From Faecalimonas umbilicata (lineage in GTDB: Bacteria > Bacillota > Clostridia > Lachnospirales > Lachnospiraceae): a stretch of DNA of 64,000 nucleotides. The stretch lies in contig NZ_SLZV01000004.1 of the NCBI RefSeq assembly GCF_004346095.1, positions 1 through 64,000 of the forward strand, read 5' to 3'. Of this stretch, positions 24,604 through 33,400 are shown piece by piece (the stretch's first letter is position 1; each line of letters begins with the position of its first letter). Made by a program: the position numbers and the translations under genes. The notes under the pieces were generated by a model, which was not told the origin of the DNA, searched no databases, and worked only from the letters and a program-made list of their open reading frames with translations.

Positions 24604-25928
24604 GAGTCTTTGTCTGCTCCTTTCTTTTTCAGGACAATTTTCAAAACAGTATCTGTCTGATCTGGAAGTGGATAAGTAAATACCGGATTTTCTCCAAAAG
24701 AAACAAATGCTGATTCTTGAAACTGTACGGTATTCCATGCTTCTCCACGATTCATCTCACTTCCATCTGCCAGATAGTAAACGACATCTAATTCCTCTGG
24801 TGTAATCCCGTAAAGTGGCATGGCTCCCAGCGCTTCCTCAAATACATGTGCATAAATCACATCGCCTTTTTGCGTGTATCTCCCCCATTCCGGTTTCGGA
24901 CGTTCGCAGATAGTATTTCCATAAATACTTTCACCGTTTTTCTTCATCCATACACCAATCTCTTTTAAAATTCTGACACTCTCGCAAGGAATATTTCCTT
25001 TTGCATCCGGGCCTACATTCAAAATCATATTTCCGCCTTTGCTTGTACATTCTACTAGCTTGCGTATCAGCATCTGCGATGATTTAAAGGTATGGTCAAA
25101 ATTGCAGTACCCCCAATGGTTGTTCATTGTCGCACAAAGTTCCCATGGAATCAGCTCTCCCTCCTGATCCCGGATTCCCTCCGGCGGAATGATCTGTTCC
25201 GGACTTGCAAAATCACCACTGAAGATCGAAGGCTCCGCCGTCGCAATACTTCCATGATCTTCCCCGGAACCTTCCAGACGGTTATCAATAATAACATCTG
25301 GCTGATACATTCTCACCATGCGGATCAACTCCTCAGCGCGCCATTTCTCCCCACACATATCATCGTAGGAAAAGTCAAACCAGAGCAGATCTAACTTTCC
25401 ATAATTCGTCACAAGTTCTTTTACTTGTCCATGCATATAATCTAAATAACGGTCAAAATCAAATTTTTCATCTTTGTATGCCTCACAGTTTCGCATCGGA
25501 TGCTGGCGGTCTTTGTACTTTGGAAAATCCGGATGATGCCAGTCAATCAGTGAAAAGTAAAGACCAACTTTGATGTCTTCTTCCCGACAGGCATCCACAA
25601 ACTCTCTCACAAGATCTCTCCCTGCTTTTGTGTTCGTACACTTATAGTCTGTCAGAGCAGAATCAAACAGACAAAATCCATCATGATGTTTCGCCGTCAG
25701 CACCGCATATTTCATCCCTGCTTCCTTTGCAAGACGCACCCACACTTTTGGATCATAGTCAACCGGGTCAAACAGGTCAAAATATTTCTCATACTCTTTC
25801 ACCGTCATCTCACGCTCGGACATAACCCACTCTCCGCAGGCAGGGATCGCATAAAGTCCCCAATGGATGAACATTCCAAATCTTGCATCCATAAACCATT
25901 TTGTTCTTTCTCTAATTTCCTGATTCAT
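24591..25928 (-). CDS. GH29 alpha-L-fucosidase, intracellular
   Basis: A 445-residue retaining fucosidase. RFGMFIHWGLYAIPACGEW (residues 16-34) and TAKHHDGFCLFDS (79-90) are the GH29 substrate-pocket signatures; the nucleophile is probably Asp185 in LLWFDF. There is no signal peptide, so it acts on fucosylated oligosaccharides brought in by the adjacent ABC importer. A C-terminal beta-sandwich of about 90 residues is present. The acid/base cannot be fixed from sequence, as usual in this family. The ATG follows AAGGAG. Confidence 0.93.
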   Translation of the reverse strand: MNQEIRERTKWFMDARFGMFIHWGLYAIPACGEWVMSEREMTVKEYEKYFDLFDPVDYDPKVWVRLAKEAGMKYAVLTAKHHDGFCLFDSALTDYKCTNTKAGRDLVREFVDACREEDIKVGLYFSLIDWHHPDFPKYKDRQHPMRNCEAYKDEKFDFDRYLDYMHGQVKELVTNYGKLDLLWFDFSYDDMCGEKWRAEELIRMVRMYQPDVIIDNRLEGSGEDHGSIATAEPSIFSGDFASPEQIIPPEGIRDQEGELIPWELCATMNNHWGYCNFDHTFKSSQMLIRKLVECTSKGGNMILNVGPDAKGNIPCESVRILKEIGVWMKKNGESIYGNTICERPKPEWGRYTQKGDVIYAHVFEEALGAMPLYGITPEELDVVYYLADGSEMNRGEAWNTVQFQESAFVSFGENPVFTYPLPDQTDTVLKIVLKKKGADKDSWEK

Positions 25929-25962
25929 TTCTATCTTCTCCTTCTTTTCATATGCTGTATGA

Positions 25963-26826
25963 TTATCCTTTTACTGCTCCTCCGGAAAGTGCTTCCACGA
26001 AAAACTTGCTGAATACACAATACAAGATAACCGGCGGCAGGATGATCACGACCATTGCCGAGAACAAACCATTATAGTTTGTCCGGAATGATGTTGTAAA
26101 TGTAGATAACAATGCCGGCACTGTCAGTTTTTCGCGGTCGATCAACACAAGAGAGGCCCAGTAGTATTCATTCCAGTTATTTAAAAAGGCAAGAACCCCT
26201 GCTGTCATAATTCCCGGACGTGCCATCGGAAAAATAACCTTCTGCCATGTCTTCACATAACCGCATCCATCTATTCTTGCCGCATCTTCCATCTCCTTTG
26301 GAATATTCATATAGTAATTTTTAATTACAAAGAAGCTCACTGCCAGACCACTGCAAGAATAAATCAAGATTAAGGCGCCTCTCGTATCATACAAATGCAA
26401 TTTATTGACCAGATTATAAACCGGATAGGTCAATGCAGTAGCTGGAATAAACATGGTCGAATACAGCATGACATTTACAAGCTTTTTCCCTTTAAAATCC
26501 AGTCTTGCCACAACATAGGCAGACATGGAGATCATCACGATACTGATCACAACTGATACAAAAGAAATCAGTAAACTGTTTCCGAAATACCGCATCACAT
26601 GCAGATCACGGAAGGTAGAAATATATCCTTCCAGATAGATAGATTCCGGAAGCATAAATCCCGGACGTGCCATCGGATCTTTTTTGAAGCTGGAAAGTAA
26701 AAGCCATACAAGCGGAACAAGCGCTACAAATGCTGCCCAACACAGACAGATAACAGTTACGATTCTTGTCGCTTTTGAGTCTTTTTTCATTCGGTTTTTT
26801 GATACTTTCTGTCCGTTTTTTCTCAT
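25963..26826 (-). CDS. Carbohydrate ABC importer permease (MalG/LacG type)
   Basis: A 287-residue inner-membrane permease with about six TM helices; the EAA loop reads EMEDAARIDGCGYVKTWQKVIFP, which docks the ATPase. The start is the ATG at 26826, nine bases after AAAGGAGG and overlapping the previous stop as ATGA; 11 codons further upstream are in frame but inside the partner gene. The matching MsmX-type ATPase is not encoded nearby and is probably shared, as in many Firmicutes. The cargo is probably a fucosylated oligosaccharide. Confidence 0.93.
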   Translation of the reverse strand: MRKNGQKVSKNRMKKDSKATRIVTVICLCWAAFVALVPLVWLLLSSFKKDPMARPGFMLPESIYLEGYISTFRDLHVMRYFGNSLLISFVSVVISIVMISMSAYVVARLDFKGKKLVNVMLYSTMFIPATALTYPVYNLVNKLHLYDTRGALILIYSCSGLAVSFFVIKNYYMNIPKEMEDAARIDGCGYVKTWQKVIFPMARPGIMTAGVLAFLNNWNEYYWASLVLIDREKLTVPALLSTFTTSFRTNYNGLFSAMVVIILPPVILYCVFSKFFVEALSGGAVKG

Positions 26827-27752
26827 GAACGTTTTCCTCCTTTTGTCGGTCTTTTCCATGTGAGATTAAAAAGCATATTTATGATGACAATAATTAACAT
26901 TCCTGCCAGAATCTGTACAACGGCAACGGTATTTGCACGGCCAAACTGTGTACGAGGACTTGTAATGGCAAGTTCCCGGATCACATAGCTGATGCTGTAA
27001 GTACCGGCTGCACCCTTTGTGAGAAAATATACTTCATTGTAAAGTAAGAATCCACCAGTTGCCGCTAAAATACATACCATGCGCAGTGTTTCCTTGATCA
27101 TCGGGATCGTAATATACCAATCCTGCTTTAACCCACTTGCACCGTCCAGTCTGGCGGCTTCTCTTACTTCTTCCGGAACTGCCATAATATTTCCGAGAAT
27201 CATCAGTGTTGTCGTACCGGTAAAGAAAATATATGCAGCTGTCATTGCCCAGAATGCCGGTCCTTCAAGCAGAAGAATGCTGTCTTTAAAATCCTTGTTG
27301 AACAATTTGATAATCGGGTTTACCACCCCATAAAGCGGACTATATAGCTGTAAGAAAATCATACCCATAGCTGCTGTTGAGATCATATTCGGGATAATGT
27401 AAATATTCCGGATCAATTTTACCCCTTTCATCTTTCTGGAAAATGCAAGTGCAATCAATGTAGCGATCGGGATTTGGATGGCAACTCCCAAAAGTGCCCA
27501 CAGAGAAGAATTTTTCAGTGCCTCCCAGAAATATGGATAAGTATGAAAAATGTATTTGTAATTATCCCACATATTTTTTATGCCAAAAAATTCCGGTGCA
27601 TTGATATTTGTGTAATCCCATTTGCAAAAGGAAGTGACAAAAACTGTCACGATCGGGTACAAATAGAAAATAACAAAAGCAATCAGTGTCGGAGCTAGAA
27701 ATGCAAAAATGAATCCCTTCCTCCGCCAACCAAGTCTGTTATGTCTGTTCAT
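26823..27752 (-). CDS. Carbohydrate ABC importer permease (MalF/LacF type)
   Basis: A 309-residue permease with six or so TM helices and an EAA loop (EVREAARLDGASGLKQDWYITIP). Forms a heterodimer with the MalG-type subunit. It lies behind a strong intercistronic hairpin, so it is probably expressed at a lower level than the binding protein. AGGAGG precedes the ATG. Confidence 0.93.
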   Translation of the reverse strand: MNRHNRLGWRRKGFIFAFLAPTLIAFVIFYLYPIVTVFVTSFCKWDYTNINAPEFFGIKNMWDNYKYIFHTYPYFWEALKNSSLWALLGVAIQIPIATLIALAFSRKMKGVKLIRNIYIIPNMISTAAMGMIFLQLYSPLYGVVNPIIKLFNKDFKDSILLLEGPAFWAMTAAYIFFTGTTTLMILGNIMAVPEEVREAARLDGASGLKQDWYITIPMIKETLRMVCILAATGGFLLYNEVYFLTKGAAGTYSISYVIRELAITSPRTQFGRANTVAVVQILAGMLIIVIINMLFNLTWKRPTKGGKRS

Positions 27753-27795
27753 CTTTTAAACCTCCTTCTAAGAACGATTTCTGTTCTGCCAAAGA

Positions 27796-27826
27796 AAAAG
27801 AGCTGTCGTTTTACGACAACTCTTTT
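27796..27826 (-). terminator. Intercistronic hairpin between binding protein and permease genes
   Basis: A fourteen-base-pair stem, AAAAGAGTTGTCGT / ACGACAGCTCTTTT (one T-G pair, 3-nt loop), is followed by T/C-rich sequence. It probably acts as a partial terminator or RNA stabiliser, giving excess binding protein over permease, as in many sugar ABC operons. Confidence 0.7.
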
Positions 27827-27840
27827 CTACAAAACATTCG

Positions 27841-29154
27841 TTATCCGATAAGCGCTGTCAGTTCCTTTTGCAGCTGTTCAAACCGGCTGTCGATATCTGT
27901 TCCGGATACCGCACATTCCATTAAAGCATTGATCATGGATGTTCTTACATCTGATCCCCATACATAGTTCAGATCCTCTGCAATGTATTCTGCATCATTG
28001 ACAAGTGTACATGCTTCGGCGAGTTTGATCGTCGCTGCATTTCCACTTTCTTCGGCAAGTTTATTTAAGTCTAACGTTGTGTTACATGGATTTGCCTGTA
28101 CTTCTGTAAAGATCTTAGACTGCACTTCTTCGCTTGTCATATATTTTATGAATTCCAAAGCAAGTTTTTCTTCTTCCGCACTCAATCCGCTGGAAATTGT
28201 AAGTCCAGATCCTGCTGAAGACAAAGCTACATTTTCAGGGAAGATTGTCGGCTGAATCTTTTCTACCATACTTTCATCGATTCCACTGGCATTCCAGACA
28301 CCATTTGGAAGCACTGCCATCGTCCCTTTTTTGTTAAAGTCATCCATCACATTTCCAAGATCTTCTACGGTGTGATCGGAGCCATTTGCCTGATCCATCT
28401 TCGCCACTCTCTTAAATGCCTCTTCAAACGTCTTAGATTCGATTGTCTCCTGTGTCATTTCTGACTCCAAAAGTTCTCTTCCTTCCTCCGTAGATGCAAG
28501 CATTGCATTGAACATGATGATGGATCCCTGACCCGCTGCATATCCGTATGTATCACCGCCGAGTGCTCTGACTTTCTCCATTGCAGCCTCATAGCCATCC
28601 CAGGTACTTAAGTCTTCTAACGTTACTCCTGCCTGATCTAAAATTTCCTGATTGTACCACATTCCACGGCTTTCCATCTGATCGTGTACAGAATAAATAT
28701 GTCCGTCTATATCATTCTGCGTATAATTCAGTCCTACCGCATCTTTCAGATTGTTCTCATCGATGTAAGGTTTCATATCCAGCACAAGGTCCTGAGCAAT
28801 TGCGGCCTGCGGCACTGCAGTTCCACAATCTACAAGATCTGGGAAACTTCCCCCTGCAACCTGTGAGCTTACGATGTCATCCCGATTTTCAACTGCAATT
28901 GGTTTGAACTTTACTTTGCCGTCTGCATGGCTTTTTGCAAATTCTTCATAAATATCACGCATCACTTTTGCCGCCGGCCACTCACTTTCCTCATGGTAAT
29001 ATCCGTGATAGAATTCCAGCACAGCTTCTGCATTTTCTTTTTTCTCCTTTGCCGTCCCTTTTGCTTCTTTGGAATCTCCACATCCTGCAAGCACCGTTGT
29101 TCCCATCGCTACCGCCAATGCAGTACTGATTACTCTTGCTTTCATTTTCTTCAT
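27841..29154 (-). CDS. Extracellular sugar-binding lipoprotein (family 1 SBP), main operon
   Basis: A 437-residue precursor. Basic start MKKMKAR, hydrophobic core and lipobox LAGC (Cys near residue 25), then a two-lobed family 1 solute-binding fold (WYNQEILDQAGV, VLPNGVWNASGI). The start is the ATG at 29154, seven bases after AGGAGG, rather than the upstream in-frame start at 29175. It is the first gene of the main fuc operon, directly downstream of the promoter and the direct repeats. Confidence 0.92.
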   Translation of the reverse strand: MKKMKARVISTALAVAMGTTVLAGCGDSKEAKGTAKEKKENAEAVLEFYHGYYHEESEWPAAKVMRDIYEEFAKSHADGKVKFKPIAVENRDDIVSSQVAGGSFPDLVDCGTAVPQAAIAQDLVLDMKPYIDENNLKDAVGLNYTQNDIDGHIYSVHDQMESRGMWYNQEILDQAGVTLEDLSTWDGYEAAMEKVRALGGDTYGYAAGQGSIIMFNAMLASTEEGRELLESEMTQETIESKTFEEAFKRVAKMDQANGSDHTVEDLGNVMDDFNKKGTMAVLPNGVWNASGIDESMVEKIQPTIFPENVALSSAGSGLTISSGLSAEEEKLALEFIKYMTSEEVQSKIFTEVQANPCNTTLDLNKLAEESGNAATIKLAEACTLVNDAEYIAEDLNYVWGSDVRTSMINALMECAVSGTDIDSRFEQLQKELTALIG

Positions 29155-29222
29155 CCTACTTCCTCCTCCACGCACAGTTTAAAATTCTCCTTGTTTTGTG
29201 CATTCATTTAATTTATGTGCTT

Positions 29223-29251
29223 ATTCTAAACATTTTTCTGTGCATTTTGAA
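29223..29251 (-). promoter_or_regulatory. Promoter of the main fuc operon
   Basis: Minus-strand TTCAAA (-35; 29246-29251), 17-bp spacer, TAGAAT (-10; 29223-29228), with a leader of about 62 nt to the ATG at 29154. Both hexamers are imperfect, in line with an activated promoter. Confidence 0.6.
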
Positions 29252-29278
29252 TAAAGTATTTTTACGAATAGTTTGTTC

Positions 29279-29322
29279 TATATTTACTTTTTAACTTTTT
29301 ATATGGATTATATTTACTTTTT
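29279..29322. repeat. Two 14-bp direct repeats, candidate YesN binding sites
   Basis: TATATTTACTTTTT occurs at 29279-29292 and again at 29309-29322, an exact repeat 30 bp apart (about three helical turns). The nearer copy begins 28 bp upstream of the -35 of the main fuc operon. The farther copy covers the stop codon of the upstream binding-protein gene. AraC-type response regulators bind paired direct repeats in such positions. The AT-richness lowers the significance somewhat. Confidence 0.5.
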
Positions 29323-30603
29323 TAGTCTGTTTTGACTATTTCGTTCTAGTAATTGAAAAAAAACTTCTCCACTCATCTCCTCCTGAAAAAACACCGGCAA
29401 ATATTCCTCGAATATATGCATCTGTGCACTGTTCCACAAATTTGCCGGTACTTGGATCTTTATTTCTGCCTGTTTCACTTCCGTAGCCGCCTGGCAGAAC
29501 CGGGGCATTTTTTCGCTATACTGTTCGATTGTAATCTGAGGATTTGCCGGCATCTGTCCGGTTTTCAGCAAGATTCTCTCTTGCACCTCTTTGCTGAGCA
29601 TATACTTCAAAAATTTTATGCTTGCATCGATTCGTTTTTCATTCTCTGTATTTCCAAGAAGATATCCAAGCCCCGCGGATTCACAGGCAATCTCTGCACC
29701 TTCTCCAAAAGGAAGAAGCGCATAAGATACCGGAAGGGTCTCATCAATCATAAATGCTCCCCAAATTCCATTGATGTACATTGCAAGCTTTCCATCATTG
29801 AACAGGTCTGTTTCATCCCGATAGCTATATTCCTTGCTTAAAGGTTTTGTATAATGCCACAACTCTTTCTGCTGCTCTAACACAGTACAGATTTCTGACT
29901 GAGACATTGGAACCTTGTTCTGACTGATCGCAACACTCCCTCTCCCTCTATTCTTTGCAAGCATCTGATCTGTGATATAGAGATATCCCTCCACGGTAGG
30001 TCCAAGAGGCATCACATCCTTATTTGATGTCTCAGACCACGTTTGAATCTTTTGACATGCGCTATAAAATTCTTCCCATGTCTCTGGAATAGACGTAATT
30101 CCAGCTTCACGAAAAATCTCTTCATTGTACCAGTAACCTCCACCAAGCATAAGGACATCGGAGACGGTATAGAGCTTACCATCCCTCGTCTTCCAATACT
30201 CCATACTAGATGGAGCAATGCTGTGCAACAATTCTTTATCCTCCTTAATGTATGGCATAAGATCCAGCGCCAGTTCGTTTTCTATCATAAACTGGTACAA
30301 GGATTCCTTTCCTGCATCCCCACAGAAAATCACATCTGGAAGATCTCCCACAAGAATTCTGTCCTCTGCCCGTTCTACCATCTCTTTCCCTGTCGGCATT
30401 GCGATCAGATTCAGAGAGATATCCGGATATTTTTTCTGAAAATCGGAATAGATTTTCTGCATTTCTTTGTGATCCATCTCCGTGCTTCCCCAGCCATGCA
30501 TCACTGTGATCTCCACCTGCTTTTCCTTTCTTTCACTACAACCTGACAGGAAAAATACTGCTCCTATCATACAGATAATAAATATCCTCTTACTTTTCCT
30601 CAT
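29314..30603 (-). CDS. Second sugar-binding lipoprotein, coupled to the YesM/YesN genes
   Basis: A 429-residue precursor with a signal peptide (MRKSKRIFIICMIGAVFFLSGC; lipobox Cys22) and a family 1 solute-binding fold (WYNEEIFREAGI, GKLAMYINGIWGAFMID). It is clearly related in layout to the protein at 27841-29154 but divergent. It overlaps the response-regulator stop by 14 bp, so it is translated with the two-component system rather than the importer. It could be a spare importer receptor or an external ligand-sensing partner of the YesM kinase. Confidence 0.9.
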   Translation of the reverse strand: MRKSKRIFIICMIGAVFFLSGCSERKEKQVEITVMHGWGSTEMDHKEMQKIYSDFQKKYPDISLNLIAMPTGKEMVERAEDRILVGDLPDVIFCGDAGKESLYQFMIENELALDLMPYIKEDKELLHSIAPSSMEYWKTRDGKLYTVSDVLMLGGGYWYNEEIFREAGITSIPETWEEFYSACQKIQTWSETSNKDVMPLGPTVEGYLYITDQMLAKNRGRGSVAISQNKVPMSQSEICTVLEQQKELWHYTKPLSKEYSYRDETDLFNDGKLAMYINGIWGAFMIDETLPVSYALLPFGEGAEIACESAGLGYLLGNTENEKRIDASIKFLKYMLSKEVQERILLKTGQMPANPQITIEQYSEKMPRFCQAATEVKQAEIKIQVPANLWNSAQMHIFEEYLPVFFQEEMSGEVFFQLLERNSQNRLKK

Positions 30604-31357
30604 GCTCCTCCCCTCCTACATTTCTGAATTCTTTTGGCGACATATGCGTATATCGTTTAAATACACGAGAAAAATAGCCGGTATCCTCAAATCCAACAGC
30701 CTCTGAAATCTGATATATTTTCCAGTCTGTTGTAGTCATGTATTCTTTTGCCTTTTCTACACGCTTTCTCAAAATATCATCAAAGAGATTTATGCCCCTT
30801 TTATTTTTATACAGTCGACTTAAGTAGCTTCCATTGGCATGAAGCGCTTCCGCCATCTCCTCCAGTGTGATTTTCTTTTCCAGGTTTTCCTCGATATAGC
30901 GAAGCATCTGATCATAGAGACTATCATTCTCTTTCTTTTCCTCCAGCTCTACACTGACTGACAAAGACTCTTTTTGCAACTTTTCTAAATTTTGTATCGC
31001 CTTTTCTACTGCTCCCGGGAGTTCCTCTAGGACGGAAATTTTCAATACATACTCACACACCCCATACTTGATCGCCGCTCTCGCATACTCAAACTCAGAA
31101 TAGGCGCTCAAAATAATCACCTGGGTCTCCGGATACGTTTCATAGATATACTGACAAACCGCCAATCCATCTGCTCCTGGCATTCGGATGTCTGTAATTA
31201 CGATATCGGGTTTCTCCTCCTTCATTCTGTCTATCAGTTTCTTTCCATCTTCTGCTACATACTTAAGACTGCATCCCATCTTTTCCCATGAAATTAATTT
31301 TTGCAGTGCCTCCCGAATATAGGCCTCATCATCTGCTGCCATCACGTTCCACATCAT
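30590..31357 (-). CDS. YesN-like response regulator with AraC output domain
   Basis: A 255-residue protein. The N-terminal receiver domain has Asp9-10 and phosphoacceptor Asp56 in VITDIRMP; the C-terminal AraC-type double HTH covers roughly residues 150-250 (ITLEEMAEALHANGSYLSRLYK, ISEAVGFEDTGYFSRVFKRYTHMSPKEFR). The linker is short compared with B. subtilis YesN. Its gene overlaps the kinase gene by 29 bp. The expected targets are the direct repeats at 29279-29322. Confidence 0.92.
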   Translation of the reverse strand: MMWNVMAADDEAYIREALQKLISWEKMGCSLKYVAEDGKKLIDRMKEEKPDIVITDIRMPGADGLAVCQYIYETYPETQVIILSAYSEFEYARAAIKYGVCEYVLKISVLEELPGAVEKAIQNLEKLQKESLSVSVELEEKKENDSLYDQMLRYIEENLEKKITLEEMAEALHANGSYLSRLYKNKRGINLFDDILRKRVEKAKEYMTTTDWKIYQISEAVGFEDTGYFSRVFKRYTHMSPKEFRNVGGEEHEEK

Positions 31358-33035
31358 CCGCTCTCCTCTCCGAGGGTATTACAATCTCCACAGTCGTTCC
31401 CTCTCCTTTTTTTCCTGTCACCTTCCATGTGTGGTTTTCTCCATATAAAATATAAAGAAGTCGCTTTGTATTTTCCAGTCCGGTATGTGTATGCCCTTCT
31501 TTTTCCCGGACCGTTTCCACATCTTCTTCCTCAAACCCTACACCATCATCTTCTACAATAATATGAAGCCGCTTGTTTTGTTCATAAAGTATTACCTGCA
31601 CCTTTCCACTGCCCTGTTTTGGTTCCAGACCGTGCGATACCGCATTTTCCACAAGCGGCTCGATCAAAAGTCTCGGAATCAGATTTTCTTTGACTTTTTC
31701 TTCCGGACAGATAATCTCATAAGTGATCTTGTCCTGAAATCTACTATTTTGAAGATATAGATAAAATTCCACTAACTCCAGTTCCTCTGCCACTGGAATC
31801 ATAATCTCCTTTTTTCGGAAAATTTTTCCTCTCACCAATTCAGAGAATGCCCGCAGACATTGATACAGTTCTTCGTTTCCTGCCAATTTTGCCTTCAGAC
31901 TCAGCATGGAAAGGATATTAAACTGAAAATGCGGTGTAATCTGTGCCTGGAGATACTTTACTTGAAGTCTCGTTGCGGTAAGTTCTTTCTCATACACTTC
32001 AAGAATCAAATGCTGGATCTTATCCGCCATCTCATTAAATACTACAGATATATCATGGAACTCCTGAATCTGAAAATCATCCATTCGGATATCAAATTGT
32101 TCCTCCCCAAATTCATGCATACTTTCTCTTACTTTCTTCAATGGTTTTGACAATCGATACCCAGAAACAAATGCAAGAGCGGCTGCCAGGACAAGTGCCA
32201 GAAGAAGGATGAATAAAAACGCAAACAATGTTGGACGAAGAACGACATAGAGATTTTCTTTCCCGACTACCGAAGAAATCTGGATATCAAATTCGCCGTC
32301 AGCACTGCTGTATACCAGATTATCGCCCTCTATTTTTCTTCCGTCCGAAAATAAAATTTCATCGTTTCCTTTGATTTCCCATCCCCAGTCCTGGTACCCT
32401 TCCACTGCCGAGAAAATCTCTTTTATCGCCTCTCTCTCTATTTGCACCATGCAGATTCCGACGTTGTTCATACTTTCATCATATATTGTAAAACAGAGAT
32501 ACCACTTGCCATTTCGGATATAACTTTGATATCGACAATTTTCTTCATAAAACTCTGTTAAAATGTGCTGACAAATTTCTTTCTCCTCCTTTGCTGCCAA
32601 AACAGTCAGAGGATAATAGCGTCTGTCAAGTTCCTTCCCTACTTTATTAAATAAATGTACACTTTCAACGAATGGGGTTTGCTCTGCCAGGTTTCCCGCC
32701 GAAAAAAGTTCCATCATATATCCAAGCTGTTTTTCCGCATTTTCCTGATCATAAGATTCATTTTTTAAAAATGCTTCCAATAATGGATTATGACGGATAG
32801 AAACTGCGCCATCTGAAATAAACTGGATGTGGCTTTGGATCTGCTCGTTTGTACTGTCCAGGACATATTGCATATCTTCTTTTGCATTTTGTAAAAATAA
32901 AAAAGAAAATACACTGATCAGAACAACTCCCAAGAGGAACAGTGTCCCTACAGAAGTCACTACTGTCAGAAGTGTAAATTCCTGGCTGAGTGTTTTTCGT
33001 TTTTTCTCTTTTCCCATTTTCTGTCTCTGAATCAT
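31329..33035 (-). CDS. YesM-like sensor histidine kinase
   Basis: A 568-residue kinase. TM1 is near residues 22-46, an extracellular sensor domain covers about 50-270, TM2 lies near 272-296, then a HAMP domain and the His_kinase domain. The H-box reads LQAQITPHFQFNIL; the family norm is LQAQINPHFLFN, so two normally conserved positions are changed while the His is kept. The ATPase part has LVENAVSHG and EDDGVGF. It probably senses a fucosylated sugar, directly or through the coupled lipoprotein. The alternative start seven codons in (MGKEKK) is possible. Confidence 0.92.
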   Translation of the reverse strand: MIQRQKMGKEKKRKTLSQEFTLLTVVTSVGTLFLLGVVLISVFSFLFLQNAKEDMQYVLDSTNEQIQSHIQFISDGAVSIRHNPLLEAFLKNESYDQENAEKQLGYMMELFSAGNLAEQTPFVESVHLFNKVGKELDRRYYPLTVLAAKEEKEICQHILTEFYEENCRYQSYIRNGKWYLCFTIYDESMNNVGICMVQIEREAIKEIFSAVEGYQDWGWEIKGNDEILFSDGRKIEGDNLVYSSADGEFDIQISSVVGKENLYVVLRPTLFAFLFILLLALVLAAALAFVSGYRLSKPLKKVRESMHEFGEEQFDIRMDDFQIQEFHDISVVFNEMADKIQHLILEVYEKELTATRLQVKYLQAQITPHFQFNILSMLSLKAKLAGNEELYQCLRAFSELVRGKIFRKKEIMIPVAEELELVEFYLYLQNSRFQDKITYEIICPEEKVKENLIPRLLIEPLVENAVSHGLEPKQGSGKVQVILYEQNKRLHIIVEDDGVGFEEEDVETVREKEGHTHTGLENTKRLLYILYGENHTWKVTGKKGEGTTVEIVIPSERRADDVERDGSR

Positions 33036-33071
33036 ATCCTCTGCTTCCTTAAAATAAACTCTAATGGATTT

Positions 33072-33100
33072 ATTCTAGCACAGCTTTTCCATAAAGTCAT
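33072..33100 (-). promoter_or_regulatory. Promoter of the yesM-yesN-SBP operon
   Basis: Minus-strand ATGACT (-35; 33095-33100), 17-bp spacer, TGCTAGAAT extended -10 (hexamer 33072-33077). The leader is about 30 nt. Confidence 0.6.
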
Positions 33101-33236
33101 TTGCTTTTGTAGTTTTTCTTCTCTATTTCATTTAAAATCTTATATTTTTTATACATTTTGCCCAACAAAGAAAAGGCGGAACATTTTTCTATGCAAAAAT
33201 AAGTTGAAAAATATTCATGACAAACGGGAGAAAATA

Positions 33237-33265
33237 ATGACGTATTTTTTGATGAATGGTATAAT
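33237..33265 (+). promoter_or_regulatory. Promoter of an orphan plus-strand transcript
   Basis: ATGACG (-35; 33237-33242), 17-bp spacer, TGGTATAAT extended -10 (hexamer 33260-33265). No gene on the plus strand follows; a terminator lies about 100 bp downstream. Confidence 0.6.
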
Positions 33266-33271
33266 ATAAGA

Positions 33272-33400
33272 AATTTAGCAGCAGTGAAAATGATTTTTCA
33301 TAGAAATGAAAAACAAATGAGGTTATAGCAGTGAATAAAAGTTATGATTATATTTAGTAATCTCGCTATTCGATTAAAAGAATAACGAGATTTTTTATTT
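33272..33400 (+). ncRNA. Candidate small RNA of about 125 nt
   Basis: Between a good promoter and a strong terminator lies a short unit with an 8-bp perfect hairpin (TTTTTCAT 33294-33301, loop AGAA, ATGAAAAA 33306-33313). The 3' end is a 13-bp stem-loop with one mismatch (arms near 33362-33374 and 33383-33395) and a T-run. Two tiny frames exist (an ATG frame of 12 codons without a ribosome binding site, and a GTG frame of 8 codons eight bases after GAGG), but nothing resembling a gene. The rest of the 33036-33426 gap holds only the yesM promoter. Confidence 0.55.
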
